From positions 9,667,501-9,731,500 of the forward strand of contig CAJFCV020000005.1 in the NCBI GenBank assembly GCA_904066235.2: DNA of 64,000 bases. Direction: 5' to 3'. The notes beneath the pieces are model-generated. The model did not search any database. It saw nothing but the letters and a program-made list of their open reading frames with translations, and was not told the DNA's origin. The DNA is from Bursaphelenchus xylophilus (Eukaryota > Nematoda > Chromadorea > Rhabditida > Aphelenchoididae). Below, piece by piece: positions 1-12,800 of this stretch. Made by a program: the position numbers and the translations under genes. Within the stretch, counting starts at the first letter, position 1. Every line of letters begins with the position of its first letter.

Positions 1-356
1 GTTTTCCCGTGAACTTTGATGAGCCATCACTCTGCCCTCATGGCCCGTAAACACTTTTAGAAGCCAGATTCTAATTGCACTATCTGCCTTCAACATCCAC
101 TAGGTCAACAGTAAGGATCGATCTGCGAATAATATGACTTCCCTTGTGAGAGAGTACCGCAAACGCTAGCAATGGTCATCAAAAAAAGTGATGACTCTTT
201 TTGATGACTATTGTCAACACAAGCTTAAATCTTTGTGAATTTATAATATATGTAACACAAGCACAAAACATCTGAAAAATGTGGTAGAATCGTCAAACCT
301 AACAAGAGAAACAAGACAGTCTGATATCTCGATTGCCGCTCAAATTTCATTGTTGT

Positions 357-490
357 CAGCCCGTCGAAAAAATAACGAGCACAATGTCGCTGAGTGAGCC
401 GATCGCGAAAGCTTTTCATTTTACCGCTACACAATCCATTTTCTCAATCGCGATGCGACATGGTGCTCATTATTTTCCCGACACACTGAT
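357..490. mobile_element. MITE, CTGTCGGGAAAATAAT family, diverged copy
   Basis: The ends are imperfect inverted repeats: the left begins CAGCCCGTCGAAAAAATAAC and the right reads ATTATTTTCCCGACACACTG. The inner arms also pair (ATGTCGC and ATCGCGA on both sides). There is no coding capacity. At least five related copies lie in this window. Confidence 0.8.
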
Positions 491-948
491 ACGACCAACA
501 GTCTAAACGAGAGCCCACAGAAGAAAAAAGTTTGGGAAAGAAAAAAATTCGACGGCGCAGTTTGCACACTCGGTCTGGCCTTTATATATATCCTATGATA
601 CAAAAAAACCTGAGTTATATACACTCAGACACCTTTGAACACCAAAATCTCCGTCACGATTCCGTGAGGACAGCATGCGTCACAATTGGACTGGAAGAGC
701 AAGTGGACGGCCATAAACAACAACACTGTCTGCGTCACGGATCATTATTACTTAATTTAAGCAATTAACATCTAATTACTTTCAATTAATAACTGACTTG
801 CAATCCCAATTTAGAACCATTAGGTAAACAGAAGCCAAGGATTTAATCGACATTAATAATAGATGATATGTATACATGTATGGTAACAGTGAACTTGTAG
901 TCTAACTAAAGTCTAGAATTAGCTTTGATCAGTGAGTACGTCCTTGTG

Positions 949-1104
949 ACAGTCTGTCGGGGAAATAACGGCGGATCGTCGCATCAAAATGTCTCGCCAA
1001 ACCGCTATCGCGCACGAAATCTCCAGCTGCGGCCGCCGTCGCAAAGCGATAATGTGCGATTTCAAGGCGCTACGGCCCGCCGTTATTTTCCCGACAGAGT
1101 GATA
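949..1104. mobile_element. MITE, CTGTCGGGAAAATAAT family
   Basis: The left end CAGTCTGTCGGGGAAATAAC pairs with the right end GTTATTTTCCCGACAGAGTG. The interior is unusually GC-rich for the window. It is short and non-coding. Confidence 0.85.
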
Positions 1105-1931
1105 GTTTCTTTCCGAAAAAATACCGCTTTTGAGTTTCGCCCAAACAAAGTGCCTTTGTTTGTTTACACTTGCCTACGCCCTTATCGATCGATTTGTGGT
1201 TGTCCACAAAAGTTGGAACCCAGAAACTCGTACTTTGATTTTAATTAATCAAAAAAGCTTACTTCACTCACGATTGTACTGTTAACCCTATGATCACAGA
1301 TTTTATTATACTTGACTATTAGAGAAGCGCACGTCCGCAAAGAGGACGTCAGCGACTTGGCCGTCCGAGGGCAACCGCCGCCCACGAATTAGCCCGCAAA
1401 TATATATAGGTGGTCACAAGGAGGGTATCACTCTTAATTGACGGCTTATGGACAGTAAAGGCAAAATTATGCCTTTCCATCTTTCCATCATGGCGACAGA
1501 CCTTTCCTAAATTTAGAGATGATTTAGAGATATTATAAAAAATAGTTTCTTCAATCAACGTTTCCGCCTACAGTAAGTTAATCAAAAGACAAAACCAAGT
1601 GCAAAGCACGAGCTCAACCTTCTGCCCTCCTCTCTGTTATAATATACTGCACTTCTGAGGCTATTATCTCCCAAGTCCACTTCCTCAGACTGTTGCAAAC
1701 AAGGCTGTATTTTACCCGTTTCATGGGTCATTTGCAATATCTGCGGGTGGACCCAGAAGTTGAAGGAAACATAAAGAGAACTTGGCACGTTCGCATAACG
1801 CCAAATGACGGCACATTAATATACGCCTTCCAGAGACACAAAGGAGGACACTTAAAATAGAAATTGGAGGTGGATGACTCAAACGGCAAAGGGTCAATGA
1901 GATTTTATATACAGTAAAAGTGCGAGTAGTG

Positions 1932-2228
1932 GTCCCAAGTGCGATGCACGGAAACGCGGAAAGCGGTCAAAGAGAAAGACATTTTTTGACCATAATTTTG
2001 CCAGTTGAGTACGGAAAAAATTAATTTTTTTGTGGAACCATTAAGCTCTAGAGTAGAAACAAGTACGAAACTTTTCATGATAAAATTCGCGAAGAAATGA
2101 CGGATTCCCACCAACTTCCTTTCCATCTTGACTTGAAAATGTCGGTCGTTTGCAAGGTTGGAGCTTCGCATACACCATACAAAAAGTCTGCGCCAAATTT
2201 GTGATAAGCTTCATCAAAATTTGAACCA
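1932..2228. repeat. Dispersed repeat family B, truncated copy
   Basis: It shares the conserved core (GCGGAAAGCGGTCAAAGAGAA, then a ...TTTGTGGAA... block and ...TTTGCAAGGTTGGAGC...) with the better preserved copy at 63274-63704. Another MITE starts about 15 bp beyond its right end, at 2243. Confidence 0.6.
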
Positions 2229-2242
2229 AAAATATAAATATA

Positions 2243-2390
2243 TCTGTCGGGAAAATAATGTGGATTCGTCGGGCTTTGCAATTACCCATTATGTTTCCAC
2301 AGCTAGCGACGGCTGAAGATCTTTTGCACGGCTTCGACGAGAACCACATTTTTCTGCGACAAATCCACATTATTTTCCCGACAGACAGAT
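2243..2390. mobile_element. MITE, CTGTCGGGAAAATAAT family, well preserved
   Basis: The terminal inverted repeats are nearly perfect: TCTGTCGGGAAAATAATGTG at the left and its complement ending GACAGA at the right. TA dinucleotides flank both ends. It is about 148 bp long and has no ORF of its own. Confidence 0.9.
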
Positions 2391-2989
2391 ATAAGTCTCG
2401 TACTTTGAAGTCTCAAAGAACCCTTTCAAGAAGGCCCTCTAACAATATGATTTCAATTTCTAATTCACCAATGAAACTAATTTCAAACAGCTTGAACTTT
2501 CGAAATTTCGGCCCTTCGTCAAGAAACCTTCCAAAACCCAAGTCCACTTATGCCACAATATCAAACCCCAAAGATAAATTTCACCGCCAAACCCCGTAAT
2601 CTCGTAAATGCATAAAAAAGCCCTAAGGCGGCGTTTTATTTCCTCCCATTGAAAGCTGACAATTTATCGCCGAAACGCGTGTCTGAACCCCTCAATTTGC
2701 GGGTTTTGAAACGAGTACCAACATAAATCCTGAAATGTGACGAGGTCGGAGTAGGGCGCCAAGACAGTTTTAATCAGACTACAGGGATTAGCACATTCGA
2801 TTTGAGAGTTTTATGGGTTTAGGGTGATTAGACGGAGAATGCGTCAATTAACTGTAAGCTGGTGTACGAATGGCAGAGGAATTTGGATGAAACATTTACA
2901 TAAAAGATTTGATGGATTAGGGAATTGGTCATTACCGTAAAAACTAGCTTTAGTGGTGGCAGTCAACGTGATGCAAAATCACTCAAAAA

Positions 2990-3600
2990 TTAGAGATGAC
3001 ACAACATTAGGATAATTCTCCGTTGCTGAGAGTGAGCTGAAAATGTAAGGCTGCTGCTCGGAAACCAAGCTAAGACGAGTCGGGATGTTCAACGATCTTT
3101 GCGGCCGAGAGAGTACGCTAAACACAGAGAGCGGTCAGAGAGAAAAATTTTTTCTTACAAAAACATCATTTATGGACTAATTACTAATTCCAGAAAGTTT
3201 TAGCTCGCGCTTTCTTTGCCGCCGAGAGAGTACGCTAAACGTGGAGAGCGGTCAGAGAGAAAAACACTTTCTGGCCATAACTTTGCTAGTATCGTGCGGA
3301 AAAAAATTGATTTTTTGTGGAAAAATTACCCTCTATGGTAGAAATAGTCATGAAACTTTTTGTGCCGAAATTCGACAAAAAGTGTGAAATTTTCGCCAAC
3401 TTTCGATCTAAAAATCTCGGTTGTTTCTGCAAAGCGCAAGCAGGATTCTCGCATATATCTAGAAAAATTTTTTCTAAATTTGTCCAATTTTATCAAGATT
3501 TGAGCGTCGTACTTAGGATACTTCCCCTGTTAGAAAAAAGTATCGTAAATTTGAGCCAATTCTCATCAACATCTGAGCGTCGCACTTTGCCCGTTTCCCC
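2990..3600. repeat. Dispersed repeat family B, compound copy
   Basis: Two successive copies of the family core occur at about 3105-3145 and 3221-3262 (both contain GAGAGAGTACGCTAAAC). They are followed by the distal part of the element, ending near TACTTCCCCTGT. The sequence over 3317-3823 reads as an open frame only because the repeat is AT-rich; I do not consider it a gene. Confidence 0.65.
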
Positions 3601-5575
3601 TGTGGCCTACTCTAGTAATATTGGTAGGCAGACTTTTATATTCCTTTATTTGTCATACCCGGAAAATAGCGCAAACGTATCTTCGGAATCCAACCGCGTG
3701 TTCGTATTCATAACCCATGCGCTTCTTTATGATACTGTCATCACAAATTTACACGGCTCGAATAAATTCTCTTCCATTTTCATAAATGAGCGCCATCTTT
3801 TTCCAAAAACATTTCCAGAATGACTAATTTAGAAGCCGGCTAAAGATGATGCCAAGTCCTCCCACGAGGCCGCTCCTATTTATAATATATATTCGGACTT
3901 GCACAATGAACTTCGTTCTGTCGAATTTGCATAAATAGAAGTGACAAGGAATTGGCATGTGTGACGACAATAGCACGGTGCAAACTGCAAAGAAAATACG
4001 GTAGAAAAATAAATGCGGAATAAATGGAATTTTTAGCAGGGAGACGGTCCTCAGGCTTTCTTCAACTGCTGTAAATTTCGGGTCGATGAGAGATCGGGAC
4101 GATACGAAATCGATCGACACGAGGCATATGAAAAGCGGAGGCCCAGAAAAAGATTGTACGAGGTGCCTACGAGGCTTGACAACGCCGGTGAAGGCTCGGC
4201 GGAGACTTGGAAAAGACTTTTAATATGTCTATTCCTTCAAACTTTAGCTATTGCTAACCTTATTGTTATATAGTTCGTTACCCTGAGCAATCGTAAAATA
4301 GAAAAGACCAAAACTTGCGCCTAAAAAAAGATTTGTAATTTCAGACTTGATAGTATTGTAGTATTACATGTCATATAGTTCAAAATAAGTGATAAACAAC
4401 TCTTGGACCTGATCAATCTCATTATTCTTGGTTACCAAGCCTTCTGCATAAACCAGAAAATCGAGGCAACTCAAAGTATTGTCGACCCGAACTGTCACTG
4501 ACCCGAAAAGTTGTAGCGCCCTGTACGCAAATAGACCATATGATGTATTAATTTAAAAAGTATTTTATAAATTTTTGGGGAAACATTACATAAGGATACT
4601 GTGGCTGCGCAAATTTTGCACCGGCTCACTCGAGCATAACATGGAGAGGAAAACTTGCGGATTAACAGCAGCATGTGAGGCGTATTAGTTTGGAGATGAT
4701 GATACGAATTCTAATTCAAACCACCCCCGTAAACTTTTTGCGAAGTTTGTAAACGGAGTCACAGGGTGGAGCACTCGAAACTTTCAACTTTGTTTCAAAT
4801 ATTGCTGATTTTTTTACTTTGCTAAAAGAATCAATTGGGGCTGTATTGGCCTCAGACATCTTGCATAACGCAGGTCTTTCAAAGCGGTTATTCTGTTGTT
4901 AAAAATTGCGTTAGAGACAAAAAAGGTTTTTTACAAAATTTCAGTAAATTCTGCATAACGCGATTTTTCGAAATTTTGCAGAACACATAAGAAAATTTTG
5001 ATTATTTTAGAAACTTGAAGACTTTTAGGTAGATAAACGGTCAAAAATCTCCGAATTTGATCTCCATCTAACTTCTGCACAACGCTATCTATATACATGA
5101 AAGTCCGTAAAATGGCCTATAATTTTGTCTTTTTTTCCGCCACTCCTTCAACGAATCAACAACAGAATGAAAGAAGCCTTTATTGCAAAATTCAATAATA
5201 AATAAGTAAACTGTCTATGATATATCATTAAATTTAGTCCCTCAAGGACCATTTTTTCTCATAATTTTATGTTGTCATGCGTTTAATTGACCCCAAATGA
5301 ACCTAATTTATGATTGCTGCCAAACAAATTGGGCTTGTGAAAGGGCCCAGGTGGGTGGAGACAGAAATAACTTATTTCAAATATAATACGCTAAATTTGT
5401 TCTTGAAAAAGTGTGGGAGTTGGAGGTAAATGGTATAATACAAGTCATTACGGCCGTGCCTGTACCATAAATTGCATGCCACCAAAAATTTATGCTATAG
5501 ATTGGTGTGACCATAGGGTCTTGAGATGGCTTGTTATAGGCGGGGTTTCTTGTACATAGTAGGATATAAAAGAAT

Positions 5576-6871
5576 TTAGTTCTTGCCCCAAATAAAAGGG
5601 CTAAATGTTGCATGTGAGGTCGTAGGGCGTTTCTGTTGAGGTACCGTTGTAATGGAGGCTCTGAAATGATATTTAAGTATGAAAAATTGCAGACAAAAAA
5701 CAAATTTACATAAAACTGAAAAAACGCTTTTCAAAACTTACCTCACTGTTTTGCCCGTATTCCCTTTCTCCCAGATGCTTTTCATGGCAGTGAAATTGTT
5801 TTCGACAGTGTTTGCGACAATTAGTCTATTGCTGTAGATGCTGACAACTGGGGTTAGTTGCTCCTTCTTTGCGAAGCCGGTATTATCTGCTTGGAACATT
5901 GACCTGAAAGGGTTACAATTGAACAGTGCTGTAGAGCGACATATAGGGGTGGTGCGATTTAAAATTTTTCGTCTTGACTGGCAAAAACCCCCGATTTCTT
6001 GGCTGTAGGGCCTCCAGCCAAGAATTTGATATTCTTGACTGAAATTCAGACAGCAATGTTTCGTTTCTTGACTGCTTGCTTATTTTTGACTGTAAACCAG
6101 CCAAGAAATCAAAAATTGTTGTCTGAATTTCAGACAGCAAATTCTTGCCTGTAACTCAGACAAGAAATCAAAGATTTCTGTCTGAACAGTAGACAAAATG
6201 TTTCTGTTCAGTCAAAAAGAAATTGGCTGGCAACTCAGCCAAGAAATCGAAGACTTCTTGGCTGAAGTTCAGCCAAAATTTCTTGGCTCAGCCAAAAAAA
6301 CTGACTGACATTCAGTCAAACTATTTGACTGGGAAAAATTTTTTGTATTGATTGGCGTTGAAAAGCGCAGTAAATTTCATGGTATTTAATAAAATAGCGA
6401 AAGATCAAGATTTATCACATAATAATAAAAAAATTGATTATGGCCTTAAAACTTGGCAAACGATATAGATCTTGTTTTAGCCGAAACAGCCTAAAACAAG
6501 GTATAGTCAAGCGCCATTTGCCAAAAATCGTGAGGAAACTATACGTGTCTGTGCTTGGGGCTTGATTCATTGTTGTTTTCAACGGAAATGTGGACTTGAA
6601 GAAGTTTTTTCGACCAAAAGTTATATTGCACATGGCAAGTAAAACATTTTGAAACGTCAAAGTTACCTAATACGCTCCCTTTTGACATCAGGAATTGACC
6701 AGAAAGGTAGTTTAGCTAAAACCTCAAAAATCAAACAAATAGTACTCACAATTTGTTTTCTTCTTGGACGTGACCTTTCTGGGTGAGAAACTGGAATTCC
6801 AATGGTGAACGGGACAAGGCAAGTTCCATTTTGTTGTTCCACAGGTCTCCAAAGGTATTTTTGAGCTTTAC
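5576..6871 (-). CDS. Unrecognised gene, three 3' exons (partial model)
   Basis: The exons are 6750-6871, 5742-5903 and 5576-5660, read on the minus strand. Each junction has good signals: donor GTGAGT after 6750, acceptor CCCTTTCAG before 5903, donor GTAAGT after 5742, acceptor ATCATTTCAG before 5660. The codon phase carries through both introns to a TAA at 5576-5578, giving about 122 residues of C-terminus that includes LTPVVSIYSNRLIVANTVE. I do not recognise the family. Upstream exons must exist: a stretch at about 7484-7670 reads as a Cys-containing polypeptide (CGFIPVHPNVDAPVVSC) but I could not join it in phase. The first listed exon lies between the two arms of a long inverted repeat, so an alternative is a gene remnant caught in a mobile element. 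Confidence 0.42.
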
Positions 6872-8143
6872 CTGCCGGTACCCGAGTTATTTGGCAGGAA
6901 ACATCTAAAACACGGAGAAATAAAAAAGAAACTAAAAAAATTAGCTGAAAACGCGTGGAAATTCAAGTGTCCAAACAATAAAAACAAGAAAGGAGCACGA
7001 CATCGTGCATTTTCGTTCCTGATTGTGTTTGATCCCAGCGCGAAAAAATTCCCATTTTCGGCCAGAAGTTTTCGTTTTTTTTGCATGTTTCGAATTCTCG
7101 CGTTTCGTGAGATTTCCACGTTTTTGACAGGAAATGTTTTGAACCTGTTGTTATTCGACCAGTCATTTTTTGGCCGACCTGTCCACTTTACCCGCGTTCA
7201 ATTTGTAAGTTGATTATGCTTTTCTTTTCTTTTAGGTAAAAGTATGTTATCCAAGGCCAAAAAATGATGGCTTTTGTCTTTTTTCGCTAGGGACAAGAGA
7301 AAAAACGGGTAAAACTTGGAACATCTTTATGTTAGCTATTTTGTAGATCGTAAACTAGAGGTACTCAGTCGATTTCTCTCGAGCCTTTTATTTTCTGTCG
7401 AATTTTACCTAAAAAAGGGCAAATAGAAGTGAAAATAGCTTACCTGTCGCCGGGAAACATTGTTTATGCCTAAATTACAGCACGTAATCTACGAACCTGA
7501 TGTAATACAGCTCCCTTCTGAGATGTGCGCTGCAAACAACTTCTGATTGGACCCGTCCCTTCAAAATCCAACGACCCGACCGCAAGAAAAATAGTCCAGC
7601 ATGTTGTCTACAACTGACAACCGGCGCATCAACATTTGGATGAACGGGTATGAAGCCACACTAACGACAGTTGTAATTTTTTCCGGAATACATACGAATC
7701 TCATTTTTAGGGCATCTTGTTTTGTTTGAAATTCAGAAGTTTTATCCAAAATCCAGCCAAGAAATCGAAGATTTCTGGCTGAGTTTGAGTCAAAATATTT
7801 TTGCGCAGCCAAAAAAGCCTGGCTGAGATTCAGACAAACAAATTCTGGCTGAATTTCAGCCAAATTTGTTTGGCTGAGCCAAAAAAGGCTTGGCTGAAAG
7901 TTCAGCCAAGAACTCTGAGATTTCTGGCTGAATTTCAGCCAAAATTTTTTGGTCCAGCCAAAAAAAAATCGACTGAAATTTAGTCAAAAAAAGGGATTTC
8001 TTGACCAAATTTTGGGCAAAAATTTCTGCCTGAATTTCAGCCAAGAATTTCAAATTCTTGGCTGGAGGCCCTACAGCCAAGAAATCGGGGGTTTTTGCCA
8101 GTCAAGACGAAAAATTTTAAATCGCACCACCCCTATATGTCGC
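5936..8143. repeat. Long inverted repeat (foldback), perfect ~93-bp outer arms
   Basis: Positions 5936-6028 and 8051-8143 are perfect reverse complements beginning GCGACATATAGGGGTGGTGC. Inside each arm lie several imperfect copies of a short palindrome of the form TTGGCTGAATTTCAGCCAA, at about 6030-6340 and 7740-8050. The central 1.4 kb is not repetitive and contains at least one candidate exon (6750-6871). It could be a 2.2-kb foldback transposon, or two oppositely oriented copies inserted in different introns of one gene. I found no clear target-site duplication. Confidence 0.85.
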
Positions 8144-8700
8144 AAAAACTGCATCCAAGTGCACCTAGTTTGCAATAAAATGTGTGTATTGCACCAGACA
8201 TGGCTAGAGGCCCGGTCGGCAAAGCTATGATCATTTGGGACCAAGGTAATCTTATATATTTTATTTTACATACAGGGTCTTCGAAGAAACGTGAAGGAAA
8301 GTCGGAGGCTATAACTTTCGGCGGAGGCGGCACAGAGAGTTCGTTTTTGGAATATGTATTTTTAAGCAACATTATTTTTTGTCTATGAAATAACAAAAGC
8401 TTAAAGTGCAAACTGAGGTCGCTACGACCTTCTGAATTAGGAGCAATTCCCCGCAAAAACCAGTTCTTTTCGGTTGAAAATGATTGAGTAATTTCTAATT
8501 TTTATCTTATGGCTAGGCTAAATGGGGCTTGAGCCAGACTTTGGGGTTTTGACAAATTCTGAAAAGGGATGGGCTGGACCGACCTTGATGTTAACTAGGT
8601 CATCACAGGCTTGTGTGGAGAAAAAGCCCGGCCCTTTAGCCATGGCTTTCTTGCAATCCCCCCTCTGCCCAAAAACGGTGACTTCTCGAAAGGCCTTTGC

Positions 8701-9808
8701 TTACTTTAATGATTCATTAGAATATTTCGCTACAACCAGCGACGTCGCAATGATAGACAAGTACAGTAGAGCAGCCGAATTACTTTGCAGTTCAAGTAAA
8801 GTTTTGTAACATGACGAGTCAGGTGAACACGCCATAGATATAAGCCAAAAGAATAATGTCAATATCTCCAGTAGAAAAATGTAGGAAAACGAGGTTTGTA
8901 GACGAAGATAAACTTCAGTGTTCTTGGTTAACTAAAACAGTGATTTATAAACGGTAATACTACGGCAATACTACAACCGAACTCGTCCAACTTACAATGT
9001 GTCGAACCTCCAGACTTGCAAACCGCATCTTCTCTGACGCATTTATTGTGACGTTGTAGAAGAAACGTGTTGCAATTAAAGTGCATATTACAACGAGCAA
9101 CACAAATATCGTCTTGAGTATCACGCCATACGGAATCAAATCAGTCACTAAAATTAGCAATGTAAAATTTTATTATAGGGTATCTGTAGAAGCTGAAATG
9201 TAGGCTGCACTATAATTTTTACGTCTATTCAAAGTCTAGTTGTAAAACTTACTCTTCAAACCCAACGTTCCAATAGCCGCTCCTGCAAAAACCTGAAATT
9301 AAATTTTTTGATGACAAAACAAAACAGTAGTCGGATTTACAGAGGCTTTAATATGACTTACAAGCATCGTGATCAGCCACCTCCCAATCCTCGCCCTTTG
9401 TCTCTCATCACAGTAACTCTTTATGAATCTTGTCGCAATAAACCGCTCGATGGATACAAAGGCAACCCAAAAATAGGCCCAAGAAATGGTAATTACTTGG
9501 CCAAACTCAAATGCCAACGACACGTTTGAGTTGAGAAATGACGCTATGCTTATGTTTGTAATTACAACATTCCGAATTACTACATAAAGGATGGCAAAAA
9601 TATCTGTAAAAACCATGAGACTCTGGAGATTTTGACTATGATCGGTCGTTTTCCTCCTTTTGACATGGCCAATATGCAAGAAAGATAGATAAAATGTAAT
9701 GGAGAGTGTGATCATCTCAATGAAAAAGCCTATATTGTACGTGGAGAACGTTGGTGGTAAGGTGAATTCGAAGGATGAGGTGTTCAAAGGCGGTGGTGGT
9801 GTTGTCAT
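8701..9808 (-). CDS. Nematode seven-transmembrane chemoreceptor (Sre/Sra-like)
   Basis: A complete four-exon gene on the minus strand: exons 9362-9808, 9253-9292, 8996-9147 and 8701-8931. All introns have GTAAGT donors and AG acceptors with consistent phase, giving 289 residues and a TAA stop. The protein has about seven hydrophobic segments, starting near residue 25 and ending at a final helix (ALLYLSIIATSLVV) just before the C-terminus. The end of TM3 carries SIERFIATRFIKSY, which matches the (E)RxxAT...Y motif of nematode serpentine receptors; the later RFASLEVRHILTKNTEVYLR resembles the third cytoplasmic loop of the Sre group. By family it should be a G-protein-coupled receptor in sensory neurons. 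The exact subfamily is inferred by eye. The ATG lies 3 nt inside a TTTCAG acceptor, suggesting trans-splicing. Confidence 0.88.
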
Positions 9809-9811
9809 GAC

Positions 9812-9820
9812 CTGAAATTT
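9812..9820 (-). promoter_or_regulatory. Likely trans-splice acceptor of the chemoreceptor gene
   Basis: On the minus strand the sequence AAATTTCAG falls three bases upstream of the initiator ATG at 9806-9808. In nematodes this position is typical for spliced-leader addition. A cis-spliced 5' UTR exon is the alternative. Confidence 0.5.
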
Positions 9821-12800
9821 TACAAGAGTGTATTGAATATCTAGATAATAAACTGGTTACATCGAAAACCTACTAAAACGTACGTAAACCTACTGCATCA
9901 AAGACAAAAGATACGTTTAAGAAACTGCTACTTTATAAAACAATACAGATACGTTTTTAAAAGATAGCATAGCAATTTGTTTTACAAAGCCCATTCATAC
10001 GTTTGCAATTATTGTCAGAAATACGCGATGGTCCCGAATAAAATACAGTGAAATATCTGTACCAAAAGTTTCAAGCGATTAAAAATGTGTTCGTCATAGA
10101 AGGGATGTGTTGTACGGAAAGTCGTTTTGATTGAGATTTAGGAGCTTTGGGCGGGCCCACACTTGCGGCAACCACTATGCAGGCAATTAGAAGAACCTCG
10201 GAGATTCTGCGGATGTTTGAAGATCAGCTAGCATTTGCTTATAACAGGAAAGTCTAACGATGGAGTCGGCTATTACGAATTAGGTGTAGAAAACCCTTAG
10301 TTCTAGTCCGTAAATGTCGGCTGCCCGCAAAGTGGTTGCCCGCAAGAGTCGCGACGCCGGGTTTTGACACTGTTTGTCATAGCTAGGCTTCGTTGTGCAG
10401 AGGCTCCACTGTATTGATTTGAAGACCTTCTATATCGAAAAAAATCTAACGAGGGAATGGTCTGAACTTCCCCCGGCGTTTGGGAAAGTGACTAGTACAG
10501 GTGGATAGAGCAGGTCAACTTTGCTAAAAAGAGCCACTTTCCAGCTGCGAAATAAGCCTAGCCGACGAGAAAAACCGACCGAAAGTTCCGAAAAATTTCC
10601 TCTTTCTCTTCCCTCGGAAAAGAAGAGCGGTGCCCAGTGGTTCGGTTAGCCGAGTGGATAAAGCATCCGCTCGATATTCTTTTGGGGGTTGGTTCGATTC
10701 CGGGGTCTCGCGAAGGACCGTGTAAAGCTTTGATGGGCAAGATCAAACTCTAATAACCAAAAAAAATATATTTTGCCATTTTTATACGTTTTATAGGGGC
10801 ATTATACCAAAACAATATTCGTCAACAAATGAATTTTTTGGGTGTTTACGAACCTTCAAAGCGATGGAACGTCGAAGTTATACTCGTTTGGGGACAGACT
10901 TCACTTTGAAAAAGGCAAAATAATTTTTTTGGGTTGTCAGAATTTTATCTTGCTCATCGAAGCCTTGTCACGGTCCTTCGCGAGACCCCGGAATCGAACC
11001 AACCCCCAAAAGAGTATCGAGCGGACGCCCTATCCACTCGACCAACCGAACCACTGGATGCTCCTCTTCTTTTCCGAGGGAAGAGAAAGAGGAAATTTTT
11101 GTGGAACTTTCGGTCGATTTTTCTCGTCGGCTAGGCTTATTTCGCAGCTGGAAAATGGTTCTTTTTACCAAAGTTGACCTGCTCTATCCACCTGTACTAG
11201 TCATTTTCCCGAACGCTGGGGGAAGTTCAGACCATTCCCTCGTAAGGATAACCAACTTCCTCCCCAACCCACCTTGAATTGTATAAAATTTCAGTCGATG
11301 TTTTAGTTTTTTTTGGAACTACAAGTACTTGCAAAAATTTCAGTAAGAATACATAATCGACCCTGTGCAACAAAGCTTGCCAATTACGGGCATTTCAGGA
11401 GGTTGGAAGAAGTTAACACATGCTAGGTCAAGATGAAACCCGTTAACTCAAAACTCCTCCTACAATGAACGAATAAAATTTCTGGCAGCCTTGTAATGAA
11501 AACGTCTAATTTTTTTGTAACAAGATTTGGCTGAAAACGGACATCTACAAGTCTAAATGGATTAAAAATGCAACATAACTTTATTAACATTGCTACCGAG
11601 CAGTTCCTGGTCAGTATTCATTGGTCAGCTATACGGAACCCCAATTTCCAATTACCAAAATAGTCTTTATACCAAAGCAAACACAATAATAACCGCATTC
11701 AAAATTGTAATTGGTGTCTACCGCTAAACCACCACCCACTAAGTCAAACCCGGGAAAATGTCAAAGACCGACTATATCCGTCCGGTGGGAAGTAATGACA
11801 TTAGGGTGGCTCATACATTATAGGCTAATGTAGGAGCTACAATCGGATTTTTTGAGGCAGGGGCCGGTTCTCATGGGTAGAGGTTGGAAGAAAGATGAAA
11901 TGGGGGAAAGGGAGACAAATGTAAATTTTTGCAGCGCCCAAAAAAATCTTTTTTTCACAAGTACCTAGCTCCTATGTATGATCTATAAACTCTTCCCTCC
12001 TCAGATCAATTCCCCTGTGCCCTGCCTCTACTGTCGCTTCCACAACCATGTGGCTGGACCCCATCAAAAGTCAGCAACCATTTCCAAAATCCACCAAGCC
12101 CAGCACCAGCCATACCAAGTCCCCAAAGTCATAGATGTAAACAAATGCTTACTGTACATTCAAACTACACTTTTAGCGATACAAAAACGAATCAATGTAC
12201 GTAAATGAGACGACAGCAAAAGCAAAAGGTACGACACCCGCATAAATTAGATTGCCTTCCCCTATCGAGAGGTTATTACATTAAATTAGACCGAAAATAA
12301 AGAAAGTTTAAGTTCTTCGGCACTTAGTTAAAGTCATGTAAAACAAGCGGAACCTTTGCCGATATTCTCGAAAATTCACGTAGGTATAAAAATGGTTATA
12401 AAGATTATTGAGAGGACTTGAAGATAGTTCACAGCATAAACCTATTTAAAACGGGGAGATTCATCCGTGCCGTTTGAATGGATTCGTCTTTCAAACTCAA
12501 AGAGGAAAATACAAAACAGCTTCAAGTATAGTGCGTCTAAATTTTATTATATCACCTACTCAACTATCGACATGCCTTTGACAAAAGCTATTATAAATGT
12601 CACTTTTTGGAGTCTGCCAAATACGGTCCTGTATATTAGTTTATTGTTTCAAAAGTGTGTAGACTTTTCGTCGCAAGGTGCTTTTTACCGGCTATCGAAA
12701 TATTGCCAAAACACAAGGGTTTTTTCATCTATATAATGTGAATTTTAGCCCTCGACACAAACTTGCATAGTGATGCAAAACGATGCATTTTGTTGCGATC

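Larger units (their letters stand above)
1..5575. other. Intergenic region with dispersed repeats
   Basis: I see no coding region I can support here. ORFs are short, low-complexity and lack paired splice signals. The stretch holds three copies of the CTGTCGGGAAAATAAT inverted-repeat element (listed separately), and copies of a second element family at about 1932-2228 and 2990-3600, recognised by the shared string GAGAGCGGTCAGAGAGAAA. Repetitive CTGCATAACGC-type motifs lie at about 4860-5090. Confidence 0.6.

Noticed and set aside
3317..3823. 168-codon open frame on the plus strand
   Set aside because: It coincides with dispersed family-B repeat sequence and has no splice partners or recognisable motifs.
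5377..5703. 108-codon frame on the minus strand
   Set aside because: The phase-matched splice from the exon at 5742-5903 enters a different frame that ends at 5576, so this longer frame is a shadow.
6868..7166. Lysine/asparagine-rich frames on the minus strand inside the inverted repeat
   Set aside because: AT-rich composition explains them, and I could not join them in phase to the exon at 6750-6871.
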